A stretch of DNA of 64,000 nt from Streblospio benedicti (lineage: Eukaryota; Annelida; Polychaeta; Spionida; Spionidae): contig CM032660.1 of the NCBI GenBank assembly GCA_019095985.1, forward strand, positions 52,628,481 to 52,692,480. The letters run 5' to 3'. Each line of letters opens with the position of its first letter. Positions within the stretch are counted from its first letter, which is position 1. Positions 54,001-64,000 of this stretch are shown piece after piece. Under the pieces are notes generated by a model that saw only the letters and a list, made by a program, of their open reading frames with translations, made no database searches and had not been told where the DNA came from. The translations under genes were made by a program, and so were the position numbers.

Positions 54001-56545
54001 TCTATGGTGGACCTAAAGATCATATCTATCAATTGGCATCCGAATCACATATTTGTCTGATACATATTATTTTCATTAAAGAGATATTTCTTACATTGGA
54101 GTTTACATTTTTTCTTTGCTATCACAGGATTTCATGTAATTGGGTAACTTATTCCAAAGTTTGACACTGTTCCATTTAAAAGTAAGCTTGCCTTGAGAAT
54201 TTACCTGGGGCACAGTGGGAAGAATTTTAGAGTCAGAACACACTACTTTTAGTTCTCAGCAGACGTTGTGTTTATAGTGTAGGGAACCGATGTTAGTTAT
54301 ATATTCATCTGACTGAGATCTTGATCCACCTGAGTGACTCACTATCAAATTCATATTGAAGTCAGACTTGAATTGGTGCCGGGTGCAACAAACCGGTTTC
54401 ATGCATATACTAGTGTATAATATATATAACCATATAATTTCAAATAGGGAAGCTGAGACTATACATGTAAACCAGAAATGATGATCGCCAAGAGTCTCAA
54501 GCAGCTATCTTCTATATAGAAAAAAATCTCACATGATATGACTCTTTTTCAACTTGATAGATCATAATATTAAATATTTTGAAAAAGAGCCTAAAGATGG
54601 TGAAAATATCTAATAGATGGTTTATAAAGACTTTGTATTGTTTTCATATATTTTTTGGTTATCTTTCTCTTGTACCAGTATATACATGTTAAGACAAAAT
54701 AGAAAGCTAAGAGACTACATACAACTTACCTAGTACACAACAGTCTACTAATTCAGATCTATTCTCCAAGAAAAACAAGAATGGCTTTACGTAGAATATA
54801 ATTTACCATTTATAGTAACAATGACAAAGACAGTGCATAAAATAAACAAATTGAGATTGACCTTTCAGTTTTATATTAATATAGTCTTGTTACTTACTGA
54901 ACACCACATGAGCGCTGCTCCAGCATTCATGATGTGCAGAAAAATAGGACTTGCCGATTTAAAAGGCTGAAAATATGAATTTAATGTTTATACTAATGAT
55001 ATCTGGGTTATGGGGTACAATAATATGTTTTAAGCATATACAATTGTTGTTCACATTACTATTGTTATTCAAACTTGGATCACAATAGGGTCGTATCTAT
55101 CTGGTCTTACTAAAGGTCTTTGATGGGACTAACAAATTTCGGTTGCATTGTCTTCTGTTGAATTATATATGGTTAGAGTCCATACTGAAATAAAATCATT
55201 TTTTGGCAGGAAACAGAAACCTAATTCCATGGTTGCCAGCTGATAGTTGCGTCCTTACACATTATGATTTTTATACAAACACATGTTTCAAAGTTTAATA
55301 AACAGCTTATGAGTTTATTTACTATGGATGTATTTTTTACCGCATTAGTTTTTTTTTTCTAATTAGTGTTCTTTGTCATTCTTCAGTTCCCAATTGCGCG
55401 GGACGTGTTGCGCAGTAGAATTAATCCAAACCAAACAGTCCATTGACTACTTCCGGTCGCTCGCGTCATTGTAAAGTAACACAACTTTAAATATTCTAAT
55501 GTAATTTTCAGCTATCACTTATCCTATGTCATTCATGTAAAGTACTTTCATAATAGAATTTTGAGTGAGGATTATGAATCTGTTATCGGATTTTAGTTAG
55601 CATTGAAATTGACGAAGATATGGGCAGAATACCAGTCTTCGTGAAAAAAATGCAGGCGACCTGTGTAGTTTGTGCATGATACAAAAGTTTTAACTTCACT
55701 ATTAAGAAGACTGCATGCCTCAAATAGCGTTCCTAGTAGTATTTTTAATGAGGATTACGAATATGTAATCGGATTTTAGTTAGCATAAAAATTGACGAAG
55801 TTATGAGCAAAAGCCGGTACTTGGTCAAATTTGCAGACAGCCAGTGAAGAAAAAAGTTGACAACTTCACTATATTGAAGAATGCACGCTTCAAATAGATG
55901 TACTTACTTAATATTCCAACGTCTATCAGTGTAACAACCATCAAGGTTGTGTAGAATACACACTTTGAATTATATAGCATTAAATGCGATTTTAAATGGG
56001 CTTATAACATATACCGAAAGTACCCATGGACTTTTATGTCTCAAATGTTTATAAAATATAACGAGTGCGCAACTTTTCTGCGCAATTGGGAACTGAAGAA
56101 TTTCGTGTTTGCGTGTAGTAATCCACGAAATATCTATATATTTACATTGTCTGATGTTAATAGAAATACTTTGATACAGATGGGGAAATCCTCTTAATTT
56201 TTACCCATGTGATGTAACAAATAATTATATAATTAAATGGATATTTTCATATTTTTCGCCAGAATCAAAGTTTCACACAAATAGTCCTATGATTTTAAGT
56301 AAATATAGACAGATATAACCACTAAATACATTTCAAAAGAAGACAGTATAAACCATTAAAACCCACCCGCTTCTCCCTGTAAACATGCACAAGTGCAGAA
56401 GCCATAACCATGGCAACGAAGCAGCAGACGGCAAGAACAAGGAGCAAAATGCGCACAAGCAGGTTGAAGGAGTACAGGCAGGGCGAGTCATCAATGCACG
56501 TGTCACAGCCTCGGGCGCACTTGAAACACTTGAAAGGAGGCTCAC
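41358..56545 (-). CDS. Receptor Cys-rich linker, seven-helix domain and tail start
   Basis: Exon 56545-56367 holds FKCFKCARGCDTCIDD and helix 1 (LLVRILLLVLAVCCFVAMVM). Helix 2 is in 54966-54898. Helix 3 (LEHWPRHIGFSLAYGALLIK TW) is in 44823-44708, with the loop VSAIFKVKSAKKMN and helix 4 in 44129-44001. The second outer loop (LKFKDCVLGYW) is in 43770-43685, helices 5-6 in 43350-43212, and helix 7 (YIQITVTVMMCLLYVPK) in 42634-42529. The Cys in LGILCSLEHW and the one in KFKDCV are placed to form the usual helix 3 to loop 2 disulphide. The exon 41483-41358 (IVATRRGDDEAASVTGRTVT) is phase 0 on both sides, GC-rich, has acceptor TGTTATTGCAG and donor GTAAAA, and would begin the cytoplasmic tail; it is less certain. 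Confidence 0.82.
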
Positions 56546-59500
56546 CTGAGCAGAAATAATGGGGTTTTGAATCTATCCTTATTACATGTTAAACATAGTC
56601 ACATGTTTATTTATACTTTAAACAGGACAATAAACTTTCAATTTACATTTTGAGCTTTCGGCAATTGCTCTTGCCTTGTTCACAACAAATGATGACGTCA
56701 TAAGTCGTCACTGTTGACGCGGGAGAATGTTCACCCCCCCCCCGAGGGGTCAACACGTTGTTCCATATAGCCTTATCTGGATCGCTTCCTTCACTCCCAT
56801 GACGTCACCATTTGTTGTGGACAAGGCAAGATCAATTGCCGAAAGCTCAAAATGTACATTGAACCTTTATTGTCCTGTTTAAAGCAAAAATAAACATATG
56901 ACTATCAGATCCAGGATAAATGAACTTCCATCATACATGTTAAATATGATTTTCCATCTAGCCTCAAAGTGATATTTGTATGAAACATTAAATACAATTC
57001 GTGTAGAGTTGCGCAATGTTCTATTATTGTCTATCATGGATAGAGTAGCATAGCTACTTTGTTTTTTCTTTGGCCAAGGGGTAGGGGATGCATGAGTCCT
57101 GCGCCTCTGGATCCGCCAGTAGTTGGATCATTTGCATTTCAAGCTAGATGATCATTTTTAAATGTATACGTGTTATACAAACAGGCGGTTATAAAAACAC
57201 CAAACATGTTTTAAAACACATATAAATAACTACAAAATAATGATCTATTTTCTTGAGCGTAAAGAACACCACTGCTATTCGCAAAACATCATCTTTGAAA
57301 AGCATTGGTAGGTGTTGAATTGAATTGCGCAAAGAAATAGGCGAAAATACGAGTATTGTTCAGCCCCTATAATTTGAAAACACCGTGCATACGTACTGGT
57401 GTCGTTCGCCTCACGCTGAAGATTGTACTCCTCCAGTTGCGAGCCGTTGTACGCCTTGTGTACTGCAGCAGTGTCCGGAAAGTAGTACCCAGCACGACAC
57501 TCGCACACGTACGCGCCCGGGACGAACCCGAGGCCAGCCACTGGTTTGCACTAGAGAGGAAAGGACATCTTCTCATTTGGGGAGATCTCCCACCCTCAAC
57601 CTTACAAGGTGCAATTCGCAATCTGAGGGTCTCTTATCGAATGTTCAAGTTTAGAATAAGCATTCTTCATTAAAGTCTTAATCGGAAAGCAATCTATATT
57701 CAATTCTATGCGCTATGATATGAGAAATAGGCAGATTCAGCTCCCTGGGATTCAGCTGCAATAGTCAAGACTGCCAGACTCTAGCAAGAGCCTCGTTACA
57801 CTCTTTCAGGTACTGCTATACCACAGTCAGAATATGCCCCCCCCTCTAAGCTCATCCTTATCTACAAATGGACCCGCCACCCCTGCTATACAAATGGAAT
57901 ACCCATCTCTGACACTCCGACAATCACTTCTCTTCTCTCCCTAGGGCCATTCAGAGAAAAAAAAACACATAGAGAAACCATAGAGATATAAAAAGACACC
58001 TTACCCTGGTGTTGTCTGGACACTGGTGCGTGCCTCGGAACACGTCCACGGACCCTCCATCCCCAGCCCCGTTCTCGTCATCCGGGTCACACTGGTTGAT
58101 GTCGATCTGCGTCAGTTCAATGTCAATGGTGCCGATGCCACTGTAGGACAAATGTGAGGGCAGGAGATCAGGTCTGTACTGGGAGTAGAATGATGTTCAG
58201 CCGACAATGCACCTCTCAATCAGGATCATACACCTTTTTATCACCTAATTTACTAGACTGCACACAAACTATCCTACTACCCTCATTGATAAATAGTCCC
58301 TCCATTTCCATCCCCTCTTGTAATCTCCCAGCAGAATAAACTGGGCAGCTATTATAAATAAGGGTAGCCAAAATGCATTGCTGGATAATAGGCACGGTGG
58401 CAAGTGACACGCGTCTACGTATAGACTATCTGATGTTACTAAAATGCAATGCATAATAAAATAGAACCACGTTAGCAAATTTTCCTTGCTACCACCAGAA
58501 ACCCCCACTTCTGGCTTTCACTCTGCTGTAGATTCTTTCTTGAACCTGGTCTTAACAGAAAGGCGGTCTCTTTAAGGAAATTCCCTTTTGCAAGAAAATG
58601 TCTCAATATTGAGGTGGCGTATCTTTATAGATGTGTTCTTTATTGAAAATCCCACTGTATATATAGTATGAAGACCTTACGCAAACACGGGGTTGTCACT
58701 CTCATCAAGGCCGAATACGGGAGCCGAGTACGTGACCATCCAGATGTCGCCACCGCCGCAGTCGAAGTACGGCCGGGTCCAGTGACCGTCCCACAGGCGC
58801 GCCATGGGCTGACGCTCTGGCCACGGCGGGAGGGCCGACTCGCCCTCCCTGAAATGTATATTGAGGATCAATGAAATCAAACGCTACGACAGATTCTCAA
58901 GTGTATAATCTGAATACATTGGAACTGTAACATATATTGCTGCATGAGTCATACCCTTAATCGCACAAGCAACTTATACATTGAACCCCAAACTCCCGGG
59001 GGCAGACCTAGCAAGGTTGTGTAGCTTGTTATTGTCATGACTGAAGCCTATTTTATTTGGTTAGTAATAGGACCTACATGAAAACAATATGATTGGGGTT
59101 CGCATTGACTCCAGACCAACTGAATGAAGAAAACGCCGTGTTTTTCAATGATTTGACCACGTAAAATAATTGAATAATGAAAACAAATGTTTTTCTTCAT
59201 AATTATTGTCTGACATAGTCATAAGTATCCCATGAATTTGTTAGCATCACAAAATGTGAAATACGTGAAAGGATTGGTATTAATTAGTATGTTCTGGTTA
59301 ATGCACTGGTGAGGGGTTCTCATGTTCTCACACATACTAATAAGCCCTCACTGCACCTGTAGCTGACCATGTTGGTGGTGACCTCCGCCCGGCCCGTCCA
59401 GTTCCTCGCCCGTAGCACGGCGTACCACTCGGCGCTCGGGTCCAGGTAGTCGTAGTTGAGCGCCAGGTCGTGCGCGTGCACGCCCCCGCCGCCCGCCTTC

Positions 59501-61645
59501 TTGTAGGCGTACGGGGCGAACATTCGGAAGCCCGGGAACACGTATTCTTCAAGCTGAAATGGCCAGTGGAACCTTTCTATTAAGCTGCCCCTTGTAGACT
59601 AGTCTCAAGTGGTCTTAGTAGGGAGGTGGTCTCTTTTCGAGGCTTCACGTTGGTTTTAATATGAAGATTGGGTATGCAAAGAATGGGTTGATTATAGAGG
59701 AGGTTTCTTTGTAGAGGTGGTCCTAATTGGACATTCTACTATATATCGAAATATTTGAGCACACCATTTCACATTTCCACATATTTTATGTTACCTGCAC
59801 TGATATATATGATATCAGTTTTTTCTCCATATCCACTTGTATTTAAGCCAACGGCTCTTGGGAACATTAACTGTATGTATGTGCAGTTATTTCAGTAATA
59901 GTAGTTTTTGTAAGCTTTTATATTTAGATAGGTATCCTTTACAGCCCCTCTTGACCCCCCCCCCCCCACCCCCACCCCGCACACACACACCCTGCATTCT
60001 CTTTAAATATTATCTGTCACCAGGGTGTCTGATTATGGTGCCATTAGATTATGGCTACTGGCAGGTCCAGGTGAGCCAAGGGAGTGGGGGTGCACGTGCC
60101 ATACACAACACAATATCAGTAGATCTATATTGAATATCCATCTACTCAAGGTTGACAGAGTGATCAATGGTTTATGCATTGTTTTTAAGTGAAGAATCGT
60201 GCCAACCTTAGATGCTATCAACCTTTCTCAAAATTTCCGTGTTCCGCCAATCCATCTATTGGTCACGTGATGGTGGTGTGACGTCAGTGACGCCGCCCTG
60301 CAAGAACATCCTCCTGGCTGCCACCATCACGTGACTAATAGGCGGATTGACGGCAGACTTACGAACACCTTCCGAAAGGTTGAAAGCTATCAAATGTACT
60401 TTCATATTTTTACTCAAAAGCAATGTGTAAACCTTTGACACTCGCCAGCATCATGAGTATACCGTGTTTTGGCACTTTCTCTGCTCCTCTGAGTATCAGA
60501 TGTCCACAGACCTATGAAGCATAACTATTGCTCATCAAAAATCAGACCAACCACATGCTTTAAATCCCAGAATAGAAATGAGGTCAAGTGATCGATCTGA
60601 GTAATTCAAACAACCAGGTTGCCATAAAACAGGTCACATATCGTGATGAATTATGTTAATCCACTCTCAGGTAAAACATTTCAGAGGTCAATGTGCTTGA
60701 CATCTGATCCTCAGCGTGACTCACCCCGATGGCCGAGCCGAAGATGGGCGAGTCGCTGTCCACGTTGTTACGCACCAGGTCAAAGAGGAACTGCTGGGAC
60801 GTCTGGAGGCTGCGGACGGGAGGGAGGCTATGAGCTAACTGATTAAAAGTTTGCTTGGTTCTGTATGTGGCAGAGTGATTAAAGACTAGGCATCTATAAT
60901 CAGTCATTCTTACTAGCACTGCGATGGTGGTATGCTTGTACAAGAGATGAACTGGTGATTGCACTTAAGTAGTTGTGCTATGGAATAAAGGCAGTACGGA
61001 CGTACATTGTATACGCCACATGTGTTTAAATGAATAAATGTAAAACAACCAACTCTATGCTGTGTTACTAGTCTACAGATTTACATCGACCAGCCTTTGA
61101 CTACCGGTACTCTAGACCACTAGCACTGGCACCAATTCACTAGGTAGGCCTACTTACGGCAGACCTAGTAGACCACTCGACCATCCAGAACGACCTAAAA
61201 CTAAAACCATCTGCCATTCCAGCTGAAACACTGTTGATGATCATACCTCAAAACAATGTAGCAGTGTTCACTTAAATGAAACATGTTCTAGTGTAATATA
61301 AAATTATCACCTCGTTTTGCCGTTCTCTGTGAAGATCCAGTTCTACGTCTTCATAACAAAAAATGAAATACGAGATATACTTTAGAAGTAAATAACCCCT
61401 CATGAACGACCGATGCGATTTACACAAAACGTTCGTCTGCCGCACGCACCTGTTATTCCTGCGGACCACGTGCTTGGTGAGCAGGTTGGCCATGCGCACG
61501 GCCACCTCCGCGTATGCCGCCCACACGCGCGTGTCGAAGTCCACGGGCAGGGTGGTGCCCACGCCGCTACACGGCGCCGTGCGCACACGCTCCACGTACG
61601 CCAGCGCCGTGCGAGACGGGTCCATGCCCCCCGACGCTGCCGTGG
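41358..61645 (-). CDS. GPR158/GPR179-like class C orphan receptor, 14 exons
   Basis: Exons in gene order: 61645-61450, 60809-60725, 59553-59357, 58848-58681, 58140-58005, 57550-57397, 56545-56367, 54966-54898, 44823-44708, 44129-44001, 43770-43685, 43350-43212, 42634-42529 and probably 41483-41358. Every junction is GT-AG and phases agree from end to end, so no internal exon is missing between the first and thirteenth. The 5-prime exons with signal peptide, and most of the cytoplasmic tail, lie outside. In vertebrates GPR158 carries an extracellular Cache domain that binds glycine, and it anchors RGS7-Gbeta5 at the neuronal membrane; GPR179 does so in retinal bipolar cells. Similar roles here are inferred. 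Exon GC content is far above that of the introns. The first exon start may instead be 61636; both acceptors keep frame. Confidence 0.88.
41503..41675. repeat. Copy of the GCGTCGCTTC repeat family
   Basis: GCGTCGCTTCTCCAGCTGAG GTGAAAGCC, CTCTGGACAAGCTA, CACCAAAGTGATTCGATTTT GCGCACTTT match 10099-10340. It begins about 20 bp upstream of the receptor tail exon (minus-strand sense). Confidence 0.75.
42440..42525. repeat. TA-type MITE abutting the helix 7 exon donor
   Basis: On the minus strand it begins CAGTAGAATCTGAGACATCC and continues with GTAGACGTGTTCTC, matching the family left end. The preceding TA (42527-42526) is both target-site dinucleotide and part of the GTA of the splice donor; the exon ends at 42529. 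Confidence 0.7.
43370..43680. repeat. TAGTG/TATGG pentamer-rich simple repeat
   Basis: About 300 bp of irregular GTAGTGTAGTGTGGTGTATG wording in the intron between receptor exons. Tyr/Thr-rich minus-strand open frames here are artefacts. Confidence 0.85.
44930..47960. repeat. Three-kilobase duplicated block, copy 1
   Basis: Runs from CAGTATATATTCCATATATT through GGTTGAAATTGTGTTGGATA CAGG, TGCTGTCATGGTGCTGGGTT, TTTTCGGCCGTTTACTCTCG and ends CAAGAGTCTCAAGCAGCTAT ... TTTTTCAACTT. The same order occurs at 48600-49345 and 52385-54560. No gene inside; it lies in the 10 kb receptor intron. Whether it is a large mobile element or a local duplication is open. Confidence 0.85.
47961..48021. repeat. 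(ATA)n microsatellite
   Basis: Twenty or so AAT/ATA units at the exact right-hand limit of duplicated block copy 1; absent at the matching point of copy 2 (about 54565). Confidence 0.95.
48600..54560. repeat. Duplicated block copy 2, split by a 3-kb insertion
   Basis: 48600-49345 matches 44930-45690 and 52385-54560 matches 45885-47950, both with only scattered changes. The intervening 49345-52385 holds a LINE fragment and, at 51155-51345, a third partial copy of 45830-46010; 51890-52150 may be a more diverged copy of 46560-46800. Copy 2 has a private 120-bp insertion with poly-G near 53495-53615 and lacks about 50 bp found in copy 1 near 47425-47460. Confidence 0.8.
49345..51120 (-). mobile_element. 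CR1/Jockey-type LINE, 5-prime truncated and decayed
   Basis: Minus-strand reading in order: KYDGIVNYL/LRSIKPDKSSGP and LKECAINIAP, LDTGELPTDWR (fingers region), a GPLLFLCHI-like motif near 50310, GVIISENLGMG with ITKKAF and VLRRNLEDLSCTNQIHTALV RPL (thumb), HRAQLKGIQSRAVWYITGA, then a tail with RKTCFPLSHQT. Frames change several times; not active. The insertion splits duplicated block copy 2. Confidence 0.75.
55378..56101. mobile_element. 724-bp inverted-repeat DNA element
   Basis: Perfect 22-base terminal inverted repeats: TTCTTCAGTTCCCAATTGCG at the left, the reverse complement CGCAATTGGGAACTGAAGAA at the right. Two direct repeats of about 110 bp lie inside (ATCGGATTTTAGTTAGCAT at about 55587 and 55770). 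No transposase. No clear target duplication seen. Confidence 0.85.
56595..56905. mobile_element. 311-bp MITE with 100-bp inverted arms
   Basis: The arms share CTTTAAACAGGACAATAAA, ACATTTTGAGCTTTCGGCAA TTG, CTTGCCTTGT and TGACGTCAT in inverted order; outermost bases ATAGTCA. It lies about 50 bp upstream of the receptor helix 1 exon (minus-strand sense) and carries two CRE-like TGACGTCA palindromes. Confidence 0.85.
57397..61645 (-). CDS. Receptor ectodomain exons (Cache-like and EGF-like part)
   Basis: The order is an N-terminal helix with PCSGVG and a long amphipathic stretch (YAEVAVRMANLLTKHVVRR), then FLFDLVRNNVDSDSPIFGSA and YVFPGFRMFAPYAYK. Next come WYAVLRARNWTGRAEV and RPYFDCGGGDIWMVTYSAPV FG, the strongest match to the GPR158/179 Cache domain, then GIGTIDIELTQIDINQCD. 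An EGF-like cysteine module follows (HQCPDNTRCKPVAGLGFVPG AYVCECRAGYYFP). N-glycosylation motifs NWT, NGS and NDT are present. Introns are short (0.1-1.2 kb), and several contain MITEs close to splice sites. Confidence 0.85.
58560..58657. repeat. TA-type MITE 23 bases from a receptor splice donor
   Basis: On the minus strand it begins CAGTGGGATTTTCAATAAAG after TA and continues with ACACATCTATAAAGATACGC CACC, ATATTGAGAC and TTAAGACCAGG, the family wording. The donor of exon 58848-58681 lies at 58680. Confidence 0.65.
59564..59741. repeat. TA-type MITE ending 10 bases before a receptor acceptor
   Basis: On the minus strand it runs from TAGTAGAATGTCCAATTAGG ACCACC to TTAATAGAAAGGTTCCACTG, full length for the family, followed by GCCATTTCAG and exon 59553-59357. 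Confidence 0.75.
60211..60391. mobile_element. 181-bp MITE
   Basis: Inverted arms of about 75 bp: GATGCTATCAACCTTTC ... GCCAATCCATCTATTGGTCA CGTGATGGTGG pairs with CCACCATCACGTGACTAATA GGCGGATTGACGG ... GAAAGGTTGAAAGCTATC. Confidence 0.8.
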
Positions 61646-61649
61646 CTGT

Positions 61650-62195
61650 GTATACATACACGAGTATTCATATCTATGAATTATGGGTATTTTTTAGACA
61701 AACAAACTAAATCACGTGACTTTTCACGTGATTTGCAATGCATTGTGGAATTTTTTTTTCTTTAGAACATTGATAGAGACTGAATTGTTTCCTCATCTAC
61801 GACATCACAGTGTCTTGTGCTGTATCAAGACTAATTACGTAGCCGCGGAATATTCTACTACGATCGTACCCTTATATTTCTATTAGCAAACAAGTCTTAT
61901 TATTCAATATGTACATGTACAGGCAGGTGCAGGTTTTGGAGGAAGGGGGCCCCGGTGCATAAAGTTCACAGAGGGTTGCTGGACCGTGGTATATAAGACG
62001 ATTAATTCTATGGCCATAGTCTTTTTCCATCTGTTTCTGGAAGATATGCTGGCTTTTGTTTATATTATAAACTTTCGGTCAAAATCCGATGATGTAAATA
62101 TTATTATTTTCATCTTTCATCACACAAAGAATTTCTAACTGTTTGGCAGTTTTGTCTGCTTCTGCAGACATTTTCAAAAACGCTACTGCGCATGT
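61650..62195. other. Upstream intron of receptor gene, nothing recognised
   Basis: AT-rich; includes the hairpin TCACGTGACTTTTCACGTGA near 61712. The plus-strand open frames overlapping 61400-61710 are antisense shadows of the first visible receptor exon. Confidence 0.5.
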
Positions 62196-62199
62196 CAGG

Positions 62200-62755
62200 T
62201 CATGATTGACGACCGCTGTCCCCGCCTGCAGTAAACACTGGGTCGTAGACTCTCGTAAGCTGGTGGGCCCCCTCGTTTCTATTCATGGTCTGGCTGTGCA
62301 TCCGGATGTGAACTGCTTCCTTGATAGCTCTAGTACTACCATCACTCTCTGTCCGGAACTGACACCCCCTTCCCGTCAATCTTGTGATTCTCTTTATTGT
62401 CGTGATCTGTGATGGCGGATTTGTTGACTTCGGTAGCAGGCTCTCTTTTGGCAGCCCTGGTGAAATTCAACTTTCCATTTCATTCAACGTCTTTCTGATG
62501 TTCTTTTAGTCTAAAGGCCAGTGTCCTTTCTGTTTCCCCGAAGGTAATTTTCTCACAAGATCCACAAGGAATCTTATACACCACTTCACATTTTTCCCTC
62601 ATCTCTTCTTTATCTTTTGGGTGCACCAACATATTCCTGATTGTCTGAATGGGCTTTACAGCAGTTGCCACCTTATGCGTATTCAAGATTCTTGTAATTC
62701 CTTCAATGACACCCTTTACATATGGTAGAATCACTGTCAAACAGGTAGAAATCAT
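62200..62755 (-). mobile_element. Penelope-like element 3-prime fragment (GIY-YIG domain)
   Basis: Minus strand 62755-62480 reads LPYVKGVIEGITRILNTHKV, NMLVHPKDKEEM, VVYKIPCGSCEKITFGETER TLAFRLKEHQKDVE, the GIY-YIG endonuclease region of Penelope-type retroelements. Further fragments matching the end of that domain (EAVHIRMHSQTMNRNEGAHQ L) follow around 62225-62330. The reverse transcriptase is absent, so it is a truncated dead copy. Confidence 0.7.
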
Positions 62756-63261
62756 TTGTGTTGTGAAAGATGAAAATAATAAATTTACATAATTACAAAC
62801 ACGATGAACTCATTCAAGGAAAATTAGATTATGATTAAAAATGTTGTTGTCAATTTGACACTGAATGTGTCAGCATAACGCTTTCACGGAATCGTGCCAA
62901 TCTGAAAGAAATGAAGCTATTCAGAAAGAGCACTATTTAATTCACTGATATTTGATTCTTACTTTACACTCAACAATTATCCGTATCATACCGTGGTAGA
63001 GACAGAAGATAAGATCTCTATTTAGGTTTCAACAGAACACGATCTAGCCATCTCTCCTGCGATCAAAATATTCACTGAAATTTCAAACTCCTACTCATTC
63101 TTCGCACATAATCATCTCTGATATCTCGGAAAGCCGTTGATTAATACACAAAACAGTAAGAGTAAAATTAAAGTTGTAGGTACAGTAGACCCCACATGTA
63201 AACCCAGCTGTATAATGGGACCAACCCCGTAAAATAACCAAAATAGAGGTTGGTCACATAT

Positions 63262-63470
63262 AACACACAAACAGATAGGGAGCTTAACGAGTGACCAGAA
63301 TGGTGTGGGTTCGATTCCCGGTCGGGTCTGGTGGTGGTGCTGAGGAAACTTGTTTCTAATATGTTGCACACTACTCGGTGGTACATGTACGTTACATAGG
63401 TAGAGGCATGGCAAGTGTACGCTAATGTGACTGATAAGCACTTCTTAGCAGATAGATATAGTGTGATAAG
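63262..63470 (+). mobile_element. tRNA-derived SINE, second copy
   Basis: GATAGGGAG, CGAGTGACCAGAATGGTGTG GGTTCGATTCCCGGTCGGGT then GTTGCACACTACTCGGTGGT ACATG and AGGTAGAGGCATGGCAAGTG align with the minus-strand element at 34441-34653 over head and body. Confidence 0.8.
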
Positions 63471-63589
63471 GATGCCAAATTGCCAATGACCTGGTGTAGA
63501 TGTAAATCTCGTCGCTAGAGCACGACAAACTGTGAATTGCCACTGTAAATAAGTACATTTACATTTGTATGTACAATGTATATTGAAGA

Positions 63590-63810
63590 GGCCACCTCTC
63601 TTTTGGGCCACTTGTAGCAAGACTTATATGGCCGTGTTAGAGAAGTTCTTCTGTAAAACACCCTTAAAACAACCTTAGTGCATGCAATGCAACGTTCAAT
63701 TAAGATAACCCCAATAGGAGATTATTTGTGATTGCTTGTTTAACACACACCACTTTCATGGTCACAGAACTTCACAATAGGACCACCTGTTCACATTGAT
63801 AAATCACCAC
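63590..63810. repeat. Worn TA-type MITE fragments
   Basis: AGGCCACCTCTCTTTTGGGC CACTTG and AGGACCACCTGTTCACATTG resemble the MITE interior, but the ends are not clear. The rest of the window to 64000 shows no gene. Confidence 0.35.
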
Positions 63811-64000
63811 CTTTCATTACACATTACCTGCTTGGACTTAACCAGACTTATGGTAGCAAATGTTATATTATGATATTTCTTTGTATTTCATTGCAACACA
63901 TGCTCCTCAACATCAAAGCATTCATTCCCCGGGCGATTTTCATTTCATCAATAGGTGCCCAATGCCGTATTGTAATTATTCTTCTCATCATAAAGTGCCC

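Noticed and set aside
61402-61765. Plus-strand open frames of 80-100 residues
   Set aside because: Antisense shadows of the first visible receptor exon; no splice sites on the plus strand fit them.

Overview
This is metazoan nuclear DNA from a compact-intron invertebrate, most likely a marine one. The grounds are GT-AG introns, GC-rich exons in AT-rich introns, a tRNA-derived SINE, many short inverted-repeat elements, LINE and Penelope-like fragments, and chordate/lophotrochozoan-type gene families. I cannot name the phylum. A 100-base run of N (36010-36109) marks a scaffold gap.

Layout: (1) 2.3-11.5 kb, plus strand: the last six exons of an UNC93A-like multi-pass membrane protein, ending in a polyglutamine tail. 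(2) 16.2-36.0 kb, plus strand: three ankyrin-repeat loci. They are a one-exon gene (16.2-16.9), a five-exon gene (23.7-27.6), and a kinase-plus-ankyrin gene (30.0-36.0) cut by the gap. The last two share a homologous first ankyrin exon with the same intron phase, so they are tandem paralogues. (3) 36.1-41.3 kb: retroelement debris, including a decayed L1/Tx1-type LINE on the minus strand. (4) 61.6-41.4 kb, minus strand: fourteen phase-consistent exons of a GPR158/GPR179-like class C orphan receptor (Cache-type ectodomain, Cys-rich segment, seven membrane helices, start of the cytoplasmic tail). Its 10 kb intron holds a 3 kb duplicated block with a LINE inserted. (5) 62-64 kb: a Penelope-type GIY-YIG fragment and a second SINE copy.

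The genes look functionally unrelated: a membrane transporter-like protein, ankyrin scaffold/kinase proteins and a receptor. The most unusual signals are structural. In the UNC93A-like gene every one of the five visible introns begins with degenerate or tandem copies of the preceding exon end plus its splice donor. One TA-flanked inverted-repeat element family has its ends 0-23 bases from splice junctions in four introns of two genes. A 166-bp stretch of the two paralogous ankyrin exons is nearly identical inside diverged flanks, which suggests gene conversion. All exon models were read by eye from splice sites, phase and family resemblance; nothing was run.
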